DNA from: Siphonodentalium dalli
Lineage: Eukaryota; Mollusca; Scaphopoda; Gadilida; Siphonodentaliidae
Direction: 5' to 3'
Length of the DNA: 64,000 nucleotides
NCBI GenBank assembly: GCA_032622095.1
Contig: CP136069.1
Coordinates: forward strand, 8,014,036 to 8,078,035
The notes below the pieces were generated by a model. That model saw only the letters and a program-made list of their open reading frames with translations, had not been told where the DNA came from and searched no databases. Below, piece after piece: positions 1 to 11,631 of this stretch; position 1 is the stretch's first letter; each line of letters starts with the position of its first letter. The position numbers and the translations under genes are program-made.

Positions 1-579
1 GCATGCAAATAGTTGAAATATTGTTATGAAGGAGTGATTGAGTCATCCTGCTATTGTTATTTAGAACGGGATATATTAGTAATAATATTATTGAATATCA
101 AAGCTGGCGCAAAAGATCGCACAACGGTAGCCCGTAGGGAAGTCAGTAGCGTACTGGTCTCTTGTGCTAAAAAGTCTCATTTGAGATCACTGAATAAATA
201 TCCGAATGCAAAAATGCCAACTTCCCCCATTACAACATTTGTCCAGGTATGTTGTTGTGGTGCAGTACGCTGTCCGATCGGGTGCGGACATTAATGGCTG
301 ACCCGTGTACACGCCTCGGTGTGTGCACGTTAAAGAATGCTACTGGAGTCACTACAGGGTTATAAAGTTACTCGGCCATGGTAGCACCTAGACCGGCTCA
401 TAATTGTCAGTAAATGACAGCGAGCTGTAATGTGAAGAAGAACGAATTTTGTCGGAAGACTGTTTATTCGCTGCATTATTGTTAAGAGTGACATTTAGCT
501 GTGCACTGGTATGCGCCGTGTAAGTTCTATTCCCGACGCAAATAAAGGAAACATGAATATGTTATAGTGGAATATCACT
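1..579. other. Intergenic flank, no gene recognised
   Basis: No coding region could be supported here. The short open frames lack recognisable domains. The stretch holds a 'gtgcacgttaaag' motif near 325, a phrase I associate with repeated sequence in marine invertebrates, so part of it may be an old repeat. Confidence 0.4.
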
Positions 580-584
580 ATAAT

Positions 585-3500
585 CAGGTCTGGCAAATGT
601 GAGAATACAGCTACAATAGCTGTATTCAGCTAACCTAGCTATATTCAGCTATATATTATACTCTCAAACCGGCTGTTTATCGATAACAAACTAGAAGCGC
701 TAATTTGCGCATAGAAATTAGGCTACCATATTCTCCGGTCACCCTCATCCAAATCAAAACCGTCGCTCGTTTTCTGACAAAGTGTTGCCTTTTGTCGACA
801 CGGCGATGGTGATTATGTGTGAAAACTTACTACGGCGGTCGATGTCGGTCATAACGGTTTAATAACTCTCAAGGTTATGCAATGCGGAATACCTTGAAAA
901 ATACATTAAATACAATATTTATCACCGAAGATGGAACATCTTAATCATTCCCGGAAGTATCAATATGATGCTTCTAAAACGCAGTTTGGTTGGTGCGTTA
1001 AAACATGTAAAAAGGGGAATATCTCTAGCCAGAGTTTAAAGGAATATGATCCTGAAAAAAATTTAATATATTCTTTCAATATACCGATAATATATACATA
1101 AAATGTCCATTATGCGCATGTAGTCTAATATTCGGCCGCTAATCGTTATTTTTATAACGATTACACAAAATTCCGAAGTTAGCCGAAGATTTTGTGTTGT
1201 AGACGAGTCACGTGATCATCGGCCAGATCACATGATTGTCATGTGTAAACAGAAGCATAGTCACATGATCGACCACGCGGTAACTCATTGACAACGCATA
1301 GATATTCAACGATACCATAAGTTTCCATCGCGGCTTTTGACGTCTGTCGCATAATGGGAGAACACTGCGAATGCAAATACATCGTGTTCTCACAATTAAA
1401 CGTCTTTAGTGTGTTATTATTATATGTATCGCGATGTGTTGTTATTATAAAGCCATGCCGCATTTTACGTAGGATCTGGACACTGGAATGTTTACGATAT
1501 GATAATTGTCTATTAGTATTAACTGTGCAAGTCTTCGCATATATGCAATCTTTATATGAATATATAATATAATTTGACTATTCCGGTAACGAAAAAAAGA
1601 GAAACACGAGCACATGTTTATATAGATAACTGACCGTAAAACCGAAATAATATACGATAATTTATTTATACATCGTGGTAGAATATACTTATTAATATAT
1701 CAAAGTCTTCATCTGTGATTTATTTTACAGTGAACGTTCTTTATTTAGTCATGGTAAAGGAAAACTGGGACTCGACTTAGAACAGTTGTCATCGTGATTA
1801 TTTACTGTTTACACCAATACACGTAAATACATGCACACGAACTTGCAATATACATGCTTTATATATCCGTCAAAGTCGTAGCAATTTCCGGTTTATTAAA
1901 CTCTTTTTATTCGCACCATATAAGGAATACTCTTAACATGGAACGCTCTTTATTGAGTAATAGTGAAGGAAAATGGGGACTCGAGTTGAGTTGTCATCGT
2001 GAATACTTTACTAAATTATTCATCAATATACTCCCCACTTTAACTGCAATGGTATGTATTCGTAACCATGACTGACTCGTCAAATGAAACGCTCTTTATT
2101 TGGAATATGTATTGGCTTTTTAGCGATAGGTTCGATTGGATATACTCACGACTGGAAGCTCCGGCAAATTTATATTCTTTACGGGAGTTGACGTTTTTCT
2201 TGGGATGGCATTCTCGTCGGTGGTCCATTTGTTTAACGTGGGGGTTGCATTTCCTCTGAGTTGTCGACTGTAGCCACTGTTCGGGCCAATTGTATTCGCG
2301 TTGTGCTCAAAACACATTTTTTCGAAGTAGACGGAACAAATTCAGGACTATTTCGTTGGCAACTACTTCAATAGTTTCTGATTTTGAGTAACAGGTTTCC
2401 CACAGAAATCCCACCAAATGTCACGTAAACGAACGTCGTTTGGAAATGAATGCAGAATTATACCTAATTGAGAGTCACTATACTGGCCACAGCCGAAAAC
2501 ACTGCATTTATTTGGCATTGTCACGAATGAATTGTAAATACGGGACAATCGGGGCATATATATGGAAAATTAAAACATCGTGAACACGCACCGAATGTTT
2601 TATAAGCTTTATTTTTGACACGAAAGTGTTATCTACCCTGCTCAATCGGCCTTCTATATTTCTTGTCAAAACAATAACTTTCCAAGCAGCACTTATGACA
2701 AATCACAAGTGAAGATAACTTACCGGGCGTTGAAAATTCACCACGTGTACACAATGTTATTGACATGCCATGGCCCGCAGTAATTCCATTACACTCACGC
2801 GCTCGATTCCGCATTTTCCATCGCCACTCAGATGACGTCATATAGGTAGACACAATTAACTCTGACTCCGATTCCGTGTTTTTAATTAGCTTACTCATTT
2901 GACGTCATATGAGGATTTGCGACGGAGATAGCCGACAACCGGTGGGGGTATTATTTATTTATTTCTAGGCTTACCTATTACGCGATTGTTATGGGACTTG
3001 GATCATTGTGATCACAATAGGGATGGCTTTCCGATAGTGTTTTGTTGTTTCATCAGGATAGCAATTCTTTAACCGAGGGAGTACCACTCACTGCTTGAGC
3101 TGACTTTCTCCAAAAATACGGGAACGCGTACATGTATGTCGAATCGCGAAAATACAAATAACAATGTTATAAGTTTAGTAAGTTTTCACACATTATATAT
3201 TTTCCCGCCAAAACAGATTGAATAGTTCTGACTCGCTGACGACCAAGACTTCATGTTTAAAATACTTCAGAAATTATATAAGTCGCATTTTCATTTCAGT
3301 TGTCCCTATGTTGTGCCATACATTTGCAATATGCCGCACAATATCTGTATATACCGTTATGAATAGTTACAGGTACCAGTATCTCTCACAAACTGCTAGG
3401 GGTATGTAATTTTAAATGCTTGATATAGGTACACCATTCTAACGCTCCCTACCGGTTTAGCATCAAGAAGAAGTAAACGAGTGTTTGCGATGAAATTGAT

Positions 3501-3843
3501 CTTTATTTTATAAGTTAGTTAATGAATGCATTCGCAGAAAATAGTCTCCAGAATATTTACTGACATCGACCACCGTAGTAACTTTTCACACAAAATCAGA
3601 ATTGCCGTGTCGACAAAATTCAACACTTTGTCAGAGAACAAGTGACGATTTTGATTTGGTTGAGGGTGGCTAGAGAATATGGTACGGTAGCCTAATTTCG
3701 ATGCGCAAATTAGCGCTTTAATAGATCTACTAAGTTCTAGTTCATCGAAAAACAGCCGGTTTGAGAGTATAATATATAGCTGAATACAGCTAGGTTAGCT
3801 GAATACAGCTATTGTAGCTGTATTCTCACATTTGCCAGACCTG
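585..3843. mobile_element. THAP-bearing TIR DNA transposon, non-autonomous
   Basis: The ends are long inverted repeats of about 270 bp (585 to about 852, and about 3565 to 3843) starting with CAGGTCTGGCAAATG. They are nearly identical for the first 100 bases and diverge further in. Each arm carries a small palindrome, gaatacagcta-caa-tagctgtattc. The pentamer ATAAT sits directly outside both ends (580-584 and 3844-3848) and is the likely target duplication. The interior holds a decayed THAP zinc-finger frame on the minus strand and two degenerate direct repeats (about 1720-1800 and 1935-2010), but no intact transposase. THAP domains are known from P-type and Kolobok transposases. The 5-bp duplication is not the usual 8 bp of P or TTAA of Kolobok, so the superfamily is left open. 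Confidence 0.8.
2231..2518 (-). pseudogene. Decayed THAP zinc-finger domain of the transposon
   Basis: On the minus strand an ATG at 2518 opens MPNKCSVFGC, the first Cys pair (C-x4-C) of a THAP domain. It is followed by the conserved FP (LHSFPND), a Trp-containing stretch (IWWDFCGKP), an ICSVYF segment where THAP proteins usually have C-x2-H-F, and an ATPTL box matching the family's C-terminal AVPTI/L box at about residue 90. Two things mark it as dead. The zinc-ligand His is Tyr in ICSVYF, and the frame has in-frame stops between GKPVTQNQKLLK and ICSVYF (about 2381-2355). THAP domains bind DNA in P-type transposases and in host proteins derived from them. A further minus-strand frame at 2898-2629 contains ICHKCCLESYC but matches no domain I know; it may be another worn exon. 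Confidence 0.7.
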
Positions 3844-3890
3844 ATAATAGTGGAATTCAGGATGTGCCTGACCTGGTCACTGGGGTACAG

Positions 3891-4040
3891 GACGTTTCGT
3901 ACCATGGTCGTTTCGTACTTGGTCGTTTCGTACCATCTGGTCGTTTCGTACCATATTTCTTGGTCGTTTCGTACCGCATTGTTTGGTCGTTTCGTACCAT
4001 GTAGAAAATCAATTGGTCGTTTCGTACCATGTGTTGGAAA
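3891..4040. repeat. Left MULE TIR: iterated tggtcgtttcgtacca motif
   Basis: About seven copies of a 16-bp motif (tggtcgtttcgtacca) with spacers of 0-18 bp. The spacers, such as tagaaaatcaat and atttct, are mirrored in the same order in the right arm, so the whole array is one TIR and not independent growth. Confidence 0.9.
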
Positions 4041-4383
4041 TGGGGAAAACACGGTATTTTATATATATATATTTATATTATGTATGTATAATTATTCATG
4101 TTCTGGAATGCGGCGAAAGATCTTATGAGATTTGCTTACATCGAATGTGAATAACAATCACGCTGACAATAGTATTCATCTGATTGACTGCGGGAAAGAT
4201 CTTATGAGATGTTTTTACAACAAGTGTTAATACTAATCACGCTGTATAAACAAGAGGTGCACTCTTACTGATTACCACTAATTACCACCTGGCTTCTTGA
4301 TCACACCTTTTCGTGAGTTGTTTTTGTTGGAATCCTATAAGTAACATGAGATCCCCCATCATTTCATCATTCATCTCACAATC

Positions 4384-5914
4384 ATGTCTGACTTTCTCTC
4401 CGACGTTAATTGTATAGACTGTTCCAGAGAGGTTCGTCCGCGTCAACACGGTCTTCAATGTGAAGGTTAGTACTCGTATATATTATACAATTTTATTTTG
4501 AACATCAACTTAACTTAATATTTAAAAACAATCTGTAAAATGTATATATATTATACATTTTTATTTTAAACATCAACTTAACTAAATAATTAAAAACAAA
4601 TCTATATACCAGTTTGTTATAACACTGAATTGTCTTTCCAGGTTGCCACAGATGGCAGCACCGTACATGCAGCACCGGCGTTAGTCTAGAAGTTTACCGA
4701 TATGCCATAAAGACAGCGACGGCAATAGATTTGGTCTGCACCGCATGCAGCCAAACCACGACAGTCGAGCAGACGGTAGAAGACATTGAAATGACAACGA
4801 CGACTCCACCTCCAACGATCGCAAACTTCGACATTGAAATGACAACGACGACTCCACCTCCAACCAGAATCGACCATTCGACCTTCGACATCGACGAAAC
4901 CTTCAACCGGCCACACGACCACGATGAATCATCAATACTGCTCCCAGAAACACAGCTGATGGAAACCGACGATTCACCATCGACTTTCAGACGGATCGAC
5001 AACGGAACGAAAAGAGGCAAGCCAAAGCTAGTGTCCAGTGACGGATTCAGCTTTACCGTGAAAAGACAGACCAGCAAGACTGGAGCCTGCCCAGCTACCA
5101 TAACAGAGAAAGATGATGTCTTCACCGCAGGCCCAAAACTCCATAACCATCAACCTGATAATGTGACCGGCATCGAGATTTCAGCGCGTCTGCGACAATT
5201 GGCCGTCAGAAAGGAACAGATTTTCGTCCCTGCGTCAACTCTGGCTGAAGATTTAATGCGGGATGAGTTCGACAAGAACCCCAGCGCCGACCTGCCAAAG
5301 CCAGATAATTTGATCCGCCAAGCTAATCGAAGCCGACAGAAGGTGAAGCCGAAACCACCACGCGACAACAACTTCATCACCGACACTGGATTTCTGCCAA
5401 AAGACTTCCTTCAAGACGACATCCATTTCGACGGCCAAAGGCATCAGATTTTTGCAACATCCGCCCAGCTTGAAATTCTATGCGAGATCACCCGACAGCC
5501 AAAATCGGCAACATGCCGTTGATATACGAATATGTGCAATCGCAGTGGCTGGACTCTCGATGTCTACCGATGGAATCGTGGTGCGTCTACGGGCGCTCCA
5601 TCCGAACGAACAATAATACCGAGGGATGGCACAGACGCATCCAATACAAAAACAAGGCAACAAACGTCCCGTACTATATCCTGGTTCCAATGCTCAAGAA
5701 GGAATCGGCAACGACAGACATGACTGTAAAGTTGGTTGGGGAAAAAAAGATGAAAAGGTACCAAAGACTCCGGTATCGGGAGAACCAGGCGCAACTATTC
5801 TGCTTGTGGAGCAACTACGAAAACGGCGGCATCTCCACCAGTGGTCTGTTGAAGGCATGTTCGAAACTGTTTGCGCCAAAAGTTGTTGACAATGTCGAGT
5901 CGGCTGATTGTTAA
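4384..5914 (+). pseudogene. MULE transposase gene, PHD + FLYWCH-like + C-terminal region, core deleted
   Basis: Exon 1 (4384-4465) encodes MSDFLSDVNCIDCSREVRPR onward and ends at a gttag donor. Exon 2 starts at 4642 after tctttccag and restores the frame. The join gives C-x2-C, C-x2-C, H-x2-C and a final C-x2-C around WQHRTC, a C4HC3 PHD-type finger of about 60 residues. A Thr/Pro linker follows with a duplicated MTTTTPPPT unit. Next is a FLYWCH-like stretch around DGFSFTVKR, CPATI and KLHNHQP. At about 5480-5495 the frame ends early. A second frame (to 5914) carries YVQSQWLDS, SIRTNNNTEGWHRR and VPYYILVPML, which match the C-terminal part of metazoan MULE transposases. The DDE core expected between them is missing, so an out-of-frame internal deletion has occurred. 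AATAAA-like signals lie at about 5980-5992. The product would have bound TIRs and catalysed cut-and-paste transposition. Confidence 0.8.
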
Positions 5915-6009
5915 TATCAAATATCATGTTCGTTGTGTAAAATAATGTTGTTAATGTTAATATGTTATTGTTATTTTAAAATAAAGAATAAAGTATGAAA
6001 TTAATACTG

Positions 6010-6210
6010 TTTCCCCCCATTCCCAACATGGTACAACACATGGTACGAAACGACCAATTGATTTTTCTACATGGTACGAAACGACCAATTGATTTTCTAC
6101 ATGGTACGAAACGACCAAACAATGCGGTACGAAACGACCAAGAAATATGGTACGAAACGACCAGATGGTACGAAACGTCCAGGTACGAAACGACCATGGT
6201 ACGAAACGTC
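6010..6210. repeat. Right MULE TIR: iterated tggtacgaaacgacca motif
   Basis: About eight copies of tggtacgaaacgacca and close variants, the inverted counterpart of 3891-4040. This arm has one extra unit (an additional caattgattttctacatgg spacer copy) compared with the left. Confidence 0.9.
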
Positions 6211-6226
6211 TAGAATCCGGTCACTG

Positions 6227-7480
6227 CCACTGGTGATCAAAGAATACAACAGCACACATCAGAATAAAATATTTGTCAACTGAACAGCCAGATAAAATGG
6301 TCAGTAGCATACTATCTTAGATATAGAATGATTAATTAAAGCAACCGTCCGATTTGTAGTAACTTGACTCCCATCAGCCCAGATTAGAACATTACTTTTG
6401 GATTTAAAAAAGCGGAAGTTGATTTTGCAGTTTCTCACTTCAAATTCAATTTCAAAATCCTCTTCATACACAACCAAAATATCAATGGAATATAATATAA
6501 TACCATTGCTTGAAATCCATGATAACAATTTTGTCAAGTTCGTGACACACGCGAATGCCACAGAAGGACATTTGGAATATAAATAGCGAAATTTTCTCAC
6601 TCAAATTGCACAGCTCCGCTCAGCCCAAAATAACGACCTTGACCCACAAGAAGTCGGTGACAACAGCTGTGGCCGCCTTTTAAATACCATCATAGTCTGT
6701 GGTGTGTTGTATGGCGTACAACCTATTTCGTGTTAACTCATTCATAATCATATAATAGTTAAAAGCAGTATTATCATGTTCTGACTTCCATTCATACCAG
6801 TTATAGATGCACTTCTATATATTAATTTATTTAAAACAAATTCCTAAAACTATTGGAGGCCAAATTCATATTAGGCTTCTAGCTAAGCGTAATTTAATAA
6901 TATCTTGCATTACGCAAAGAGTAATTCATTTACACTTAAGCTTAATCCATTATCGTGTTATATGTATGACTTCGTGGAAGTAAAAGCACATTTTAATTAC
7001 ATATTTTGATTATTTTCGTCTCAAGGTTAATATTCCGCTCAGTGTCGACTGTCGTTGTCAATGTCTCTTGTTGGATAGATCGCGTCGACCAGTTGAAAAA
7101 ATAGTAACATGACACCTCCAGTTATAATACAAATGAAAGTTAATGAATTATCAATCGTAAAGTTTATTCGAGACAAAACTCACGTTTATTGACGAATACA
7201 TCCCCCCCCCCCCAATCCACAAGCAGGCATGTGGGGGAACAGTGCGACAATATTTAAGCGGTATAAATTAGCCCCCAAAATACGTACTATATAAATATAT
7301 AACGAATAAGTAGCAGCGGAGCGAGTTATACATTACTACAACCCCCTATATACCACTGCATGAATATATACGGGTGAACTTGAATCAGCAATCTTGTGAG
7401 GCAGATATATTGACATATATAATTATTTTTCGAGTAAAATTATGTTTATCAAGATTATGTATTCTTTGTGAAACGTACAG
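6227..7480. other. Intergenic, no gene recognised
   Basis: AT-rich sequence. A minus-strand open frame of 99 codons (6600-6301) starts MRKFRYLYSKCPSVAFACV but matches nothing I know and has low-complexity AT-rich codon use. A C13 tract lies near 7202. Nothing else stands out. Confidence 0.4.
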
Positions 7481-7484
7481 TCAT

Positions 7485-7800
7485 TTAACTAGCTCATTTT
7501 CCAAATATCTCCATAGGAAACACCGTCTGAACTTCGCCCAATTGTAAATATTTACATCTCGATTCGGGACGCAACAATTTAATATGCGATAAACGCAAAT
7601 GATTTCACCATCGATACTCATTGCATTTAATAAATATATAAGACTGGTGGTGTGTATGTTGCAAATTTGGATTAATATTCATAAAAACAACTACATTGAG
7701 CAAGATTTTTATCCATTTCTATTTGACACCCAACCAGAGTGTTTCATATCACTTTAAAATTGAAAAGAGTAACAGTTCTTCCCAGGAGATGGGAACATAC
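7485..7800 (+). repeat. Dispersed repeat, family also at 17.9 kb and 31.6-32.4 kb
   Basis: Contains landmarks 'ccgtctgaacttcgccca', 'ttcgggacgcaac', 'gcatttaataaatatata' and 'gagtgtttcatatcacttta', shared in the same order with 17800-18180 (+) and, reversed, with 32450-31646. The family has no coding capacity that I can see and no clear ends. In the 31.6 kb member its terminal 55-bp segment is tandemly amplified. Confidence 0.7.
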
Positions 7801-8631
7801 TCTATACACCTGTCAGTAAGCCCATCCTCGAAGATAAGCCCAGTCTGGGTTTTTTTTACCTTAAATAAAACATGGGGTTTGGTCCTCATAGATAAGCCCA
7901 CCCCCATATCAGATTTATGGAGCCACGGAGTGTTTCGTTGCTCCTAACGTGCTTGCTTCGGTGAGCGGGACGTTATCGTAATGGCTATGTACAATCAGAA
8001 TGACATGCACATTGAGATGTCCCTCAACTCAGACCAAGCTTGAAAATATGTCACAATTCGCGCCCATGTCGGGGTTCGAACCCGCGCCAAACTCGTCTAG
8101 CCCAGACTACGATGATTTAATCCACGACCCAATCGCCGCGGCTACGGGGACATCGTTAAAAAGGAAGCTCTTTCACTGGGAGTTGGGAAGCATATCAGTT
8201 TGGACATGGGTTCGAATATTATATATTAGAACTGCATAATGCAGTTCCTCCGAAATTGTGGACCATATGATTACTGCTATATATTAGACAGGTGGCTCGC
8301 ATTTTTATTTATAAAAGAATAACCCTTTATATCAAGGAAAGTAGAGAAAAGTTTGACTGGAAAAAAATGTAAGTTCTCATCTGGTGTGCATCTGTATATA
8401 CTGGCGTATTTATATCAGATTTATGGGGGCACGGACTATGTATGAGTGTTCGTTGCTTCAAATGTGCTTGCTTCCGTGAGCCTGAACAAATTTTCATTTT
8501 TTTTATCGAAATGGCCATGCATCGATCAGAATGACACATCAAGACGTCCGTCAACTCAAATTAAGCTTGAAAATCGGTCACGATTTTCGCCCATGTTGGG
8601 GTTCTAACCCTCGCCAACCACGTCTAGTAGC

Positions 8632-9014
8632 GCTGAATATGTCACTCTCACCGGTTTTCTGTGATAAAGTTACCCAGGTTCCTGAAATTGTGATAAAGTT
8701 ACCCAGGTTGGAGAAGAATGTGATAAAGTTACCCAGGTTAATAATTGTTCATGTTTAGCAACAAATTATTGATTTTTGTGATCAAAATGACGAACTACAG
8801 TACTAATATGTCTTAATTTATGCTTGATAAGGGCTATTACTTGCCAAAACTGAACAATAATTCCCTCTGTCACTTTTAAATCGAGTTGATATTGTGAGAG
8901 TTGCTTACACTGGGTAACTTTATCACAATTCTCACCAACCTGGGTAACTTTATCACAAAATTAGGAACCTGGGTAACTTTATCACAGAACACCGGTGAGA
9001 GTGACCTATTCAGC
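8632..9014. mobile_element. 383-bp MITE, MULE-type, with perfect 9-bp target duplication
   Basis: Direct repeats tctagtagc (8623-8631 and 9015-9023) flank inverted ends gctgaata-t-gtcactctcaccgg. Inside each end lie three copies of tgtgataaagttacccaggt, direct on the left and inverted on the right. The 9-bp duplication points to the Mutator-like group. The insertion splits a copy of the 7.9-9.9 kb repeat, whose unsplit version at 8090-8110 shows the joined sequence. No coding capacity. Confidence 0.92.
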
Positions 9015-9521
9015 TCTAGTAGCCCAGACTGCGACGATCTTATCCAACTTAATTATTGCATCGGCAACGAAGACATCATTGAAAAGGATGCACTTTAACG
9101 GAGAGTTTGGAAGCGTACCGGTAGGCCCTATATATAGATTAGTCTGAAGATGCATGGGTCCGAATATTGACACAGAGCTGATCTAAACCATTATATTGCA
9201 ACAACACATGCAAAGCACCAAATTCCTTCGAAATTGTATCTGTGACGAAACGATAACTGGTGCTGTGGTATATATATAGACCATAAATATGGATCCATGC
9301 AGTATGAGTGTACATTTCTACAAATGTGCTTGCTTCCGTCAGTGAGCTTGAACAAATTCTCATTTAGTATCGATCATGTAGAATTCTCAGAGGGTCAGAA
9401 TAATGACAACTAATAATTGACGATTAATTATTTATTGCCGGACTGAGCAGGACTGAGACTAATTATTACAAGACGACAAATTTATACAACACACATGCAT
9501 AGTCACTATAGAAAAGAAAAT

Positions 9522-9615
9522 AAAGATGAGACGAGATAAATTCTTTAGTTTATACTTTAGATGAGACGAGATAAATTCTTTAGTAAAAATTATACTTTAG
9601 ATGAGACGAGATAAA
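9522..9615. repeat. Short tandem repeat, three copies
   Basis: Three copies of 'gatgagacgagataaattc' followed by 'tttag' and an AT spacer, at intervals of about 35-45 bp. Confidence 0.8.
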
Positions 9616-9939
9616 TTCTTTGCAGATATGCTTGAAACAAATAATGCCAATGGCACGTTGATATGACCTTCAACTCAGATAAAGCCTGAAAATCGCGTTC
9701 GAACCCGAACCAATCTTACAGACCTATATATCCCAAACTGCGATGATGTTATCTACGACCAAAAGGCATTGACTACTATAGGCCCTTTCACCGACAGTTT
9801 AGAAGCGTATTATGCAGTCTGAACATGAATTCGAATATTGACACAGAACGGATCTACCATTATAAAAGCACAACGCACTTCCTCCGAAATTGTATGTGTG
9901 TCCATACGATTACTGGTGTACATCCAGAGACGTGACGGC

Positions 9940-10760
9940 AGGGTGGTGGGGGGGGGGTGTCCCACCCCCAACTTTCGTCAAAATGTTCAACAGTTGGCAA
10001 TTTCATACCTGCCAAAACATTAGTTGGAAGTTTCACACCAACAATAGGTTGAAAATGTTCTCGTAGTTTGATTTTCAAACAATCTCTTGGGGGAAATTAA
10101 TTGTTTTTGGATCAATATTTGCATATTTTCCTATTTTTGGTAAATTATTTGGACTGAAACGGTCATCAGTTGGAAATTTTCCAACCTCAGGGGGGTGACA
10201 GGTTGGAAATTTCCAACACTTGGAAAGCTTGTGTCCTGGTCCCTCCCCGTGGCCAGTCAAAAACTGCTAGTTAATTTAAGAAAACAATATTGTCATACAT
10301 TTCGTCAACATTGTCATTGGAATTGTCATCAGTTGTAAATTTTCCAACCTAAGTGGGGTGTCAGGTTTGAAATTTCCAACTCTATGAATGCTTGAGGCTC
10401 TAGTCTAGATGCTAGGATTTTGCGATTTTCTTGTTCAGATTACAAAATTTTCCCACACTGGGCCGAACCATGGTCGGCCCGTGTGTCATTGTCTCTCCCC
10501 CGTGGCCAATACCAAAATGCTTATAAGTTTAACAATATTTTACTACATTTGGTCAAACTTGTGGACTGAAATGGTCATCAGTTGGAGAAATTTCCAACCT
10601 GAGGGGGAGTATGAGGTTTGAAATTTCCAACACTATAGCAAAGCTTCAGTTGAGGCCAGTCTAGATGCTAGGATTTGCGATTTTCTTGTTCAAATTACAA
10701 AATATTCTCACACTGGACCGAACAACCATGGTCAGCCCGGTGTGTCGTGGTCTCTTGTCC
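9940..10760. repeat. Degenerate direct repeats of about 250 bp
   Basis: 'gtcatcagttggaaatttt' followed by 'ccaacct', a G-run, 'gaaatttccaac' and a 'gatgctaggatttgcgattt' segment recurs at about 10160, 10325 and 10570. Each unit also contains an internal inverted pair (ttggaaattttccaa). There are G-runs at 9945-9957. No coding frame is supported. Confidence 0.65.
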
Positions 10761-11631
10761 GTAGCCGTGTGCATTTGTATGGAGTTAGACCACTAGATGT
10801 TAGGGTTTATGCAGTGTTTCAGGTTAAAATATCTGAATGTTCTGATACCTGGAATATAGAACCATGGTTTATGAAGATATTGGATATGAGGCATAAGAGC
10901 ACTGATGTGCAAGGAGGAGGGTGCAAATGAAATTATGCAAAACTTGTGTTCGGTCTGATTCAGATTCAGGGGGGTGCAGTTGGAATTTCCCAAGGTGGAC
11001 ACCCCCAGAACGGAAACCCTCTAGCCACGTCCCTGTGTACATCAGATTTATGGAGCCACGGAGTCGGTATTAATGTCCATTGCTTCAATTGTGCTTTCTT
11101 CAGTGAGGATGAAAAAATTCTCATTTCTTATCGAAATGGCCATGTACATGTGTATCAACTCAGGTCAAGCTAACTAATTTAGTTTGTTAAATATTTATCA
11201 TGAATTGTCTCACATGTTTCTCAATTTGTAATAGATAATATATATTACATCCAGTCATGTATTCTATTATTGCATCTTACATTACTTGTGCTGATCACAT
11301 GGTAGTATATTAGTGAATGCATGAAAAAAGTCAATACAAATTAGAGAACACCCTATGTGTGATGCATTGATTCAATTATGTCGTAGTTCTCACATATATT
11401 TGCTTTACATTGTAAATTGTTGTTTAAGTTTAAGCCTTAGCGATGTTATTTTTTTTTGGAATTTGATACTGATGTTTTACCTTTTCTAACCTTCCTTTTC
11501 ATGAGATAGTGTTAGCCACATATTATGGCCAAAGTAACCGTGGTCTAGATGACTCCACTAGCATTTGGCTCCTCCCTCTTCATCACAAGACTCAGTACGA
11601 ATTTCTGGCGGCCGATGGCATGGCGGTGTAA

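Larger units (their letters stand above)
3883..6217 (+). mobile_element. MULE transposon with iterated TIRs and a deleted transposase gene
   Basis: Inverted arms of about 150-190 bp (3891-4040 and 6010-6210) are built from repeated copies of tggtcgtttcgtacca or its complement. Beyond the strict match the ends can be extended to GG, giving 3883 and 6217. This leaves tggtcactg (3874-3882) and cggtcactg (6218-6226) outside, a 9-bp direct repeat with one mismatch, the duplication size expected of Mutator-like elements. Between the arms is a two-exon gene with PHD-like, FLYWCH-like and MULE C-terminal segments. The left end lies only 39 bp from the end of the THAP element. Confidence 0.85.
7900..9870 (+). 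repeat. Serial copies of a dispersed repeat with a tRNA B-box-like motif
   Basis: Units beginning 'tatcagatttatggagccac' and running through 'gctcaaacgtgcttgcttc'-like, 'tatcgaaatggccatg', 'aagcttgaaaat' and 'ggggttcgaaccc' recur at 7900-8260, 8410-8631 plus 9024-9140, 9285-9370 plus 9640-9870, and as fragments at 11040-11175 and 13640-13800. 'ggttcgaaccc' matches a pol III B box, but I see no A box or tRNA fold, so a SINE origin is only a possibility. The second unit is split by the MITE at 8632-9014. Confidence 0.6.

Noticed and set aside
3795-4128. Frames with RNDQ/ETTRWYET or VVSYHLVVSY repeats
   Set aside because: Translations of the MULE TIR iterons; the right arm (5976-6283) gives the same translations in inverted order.
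8020-8110. tRNA gene at ggggttcgaaccc
   Set aside because: Only a B-box-like motif is visible. No acceptor or anticodon stems could be paired and no A box is at the proper distance.
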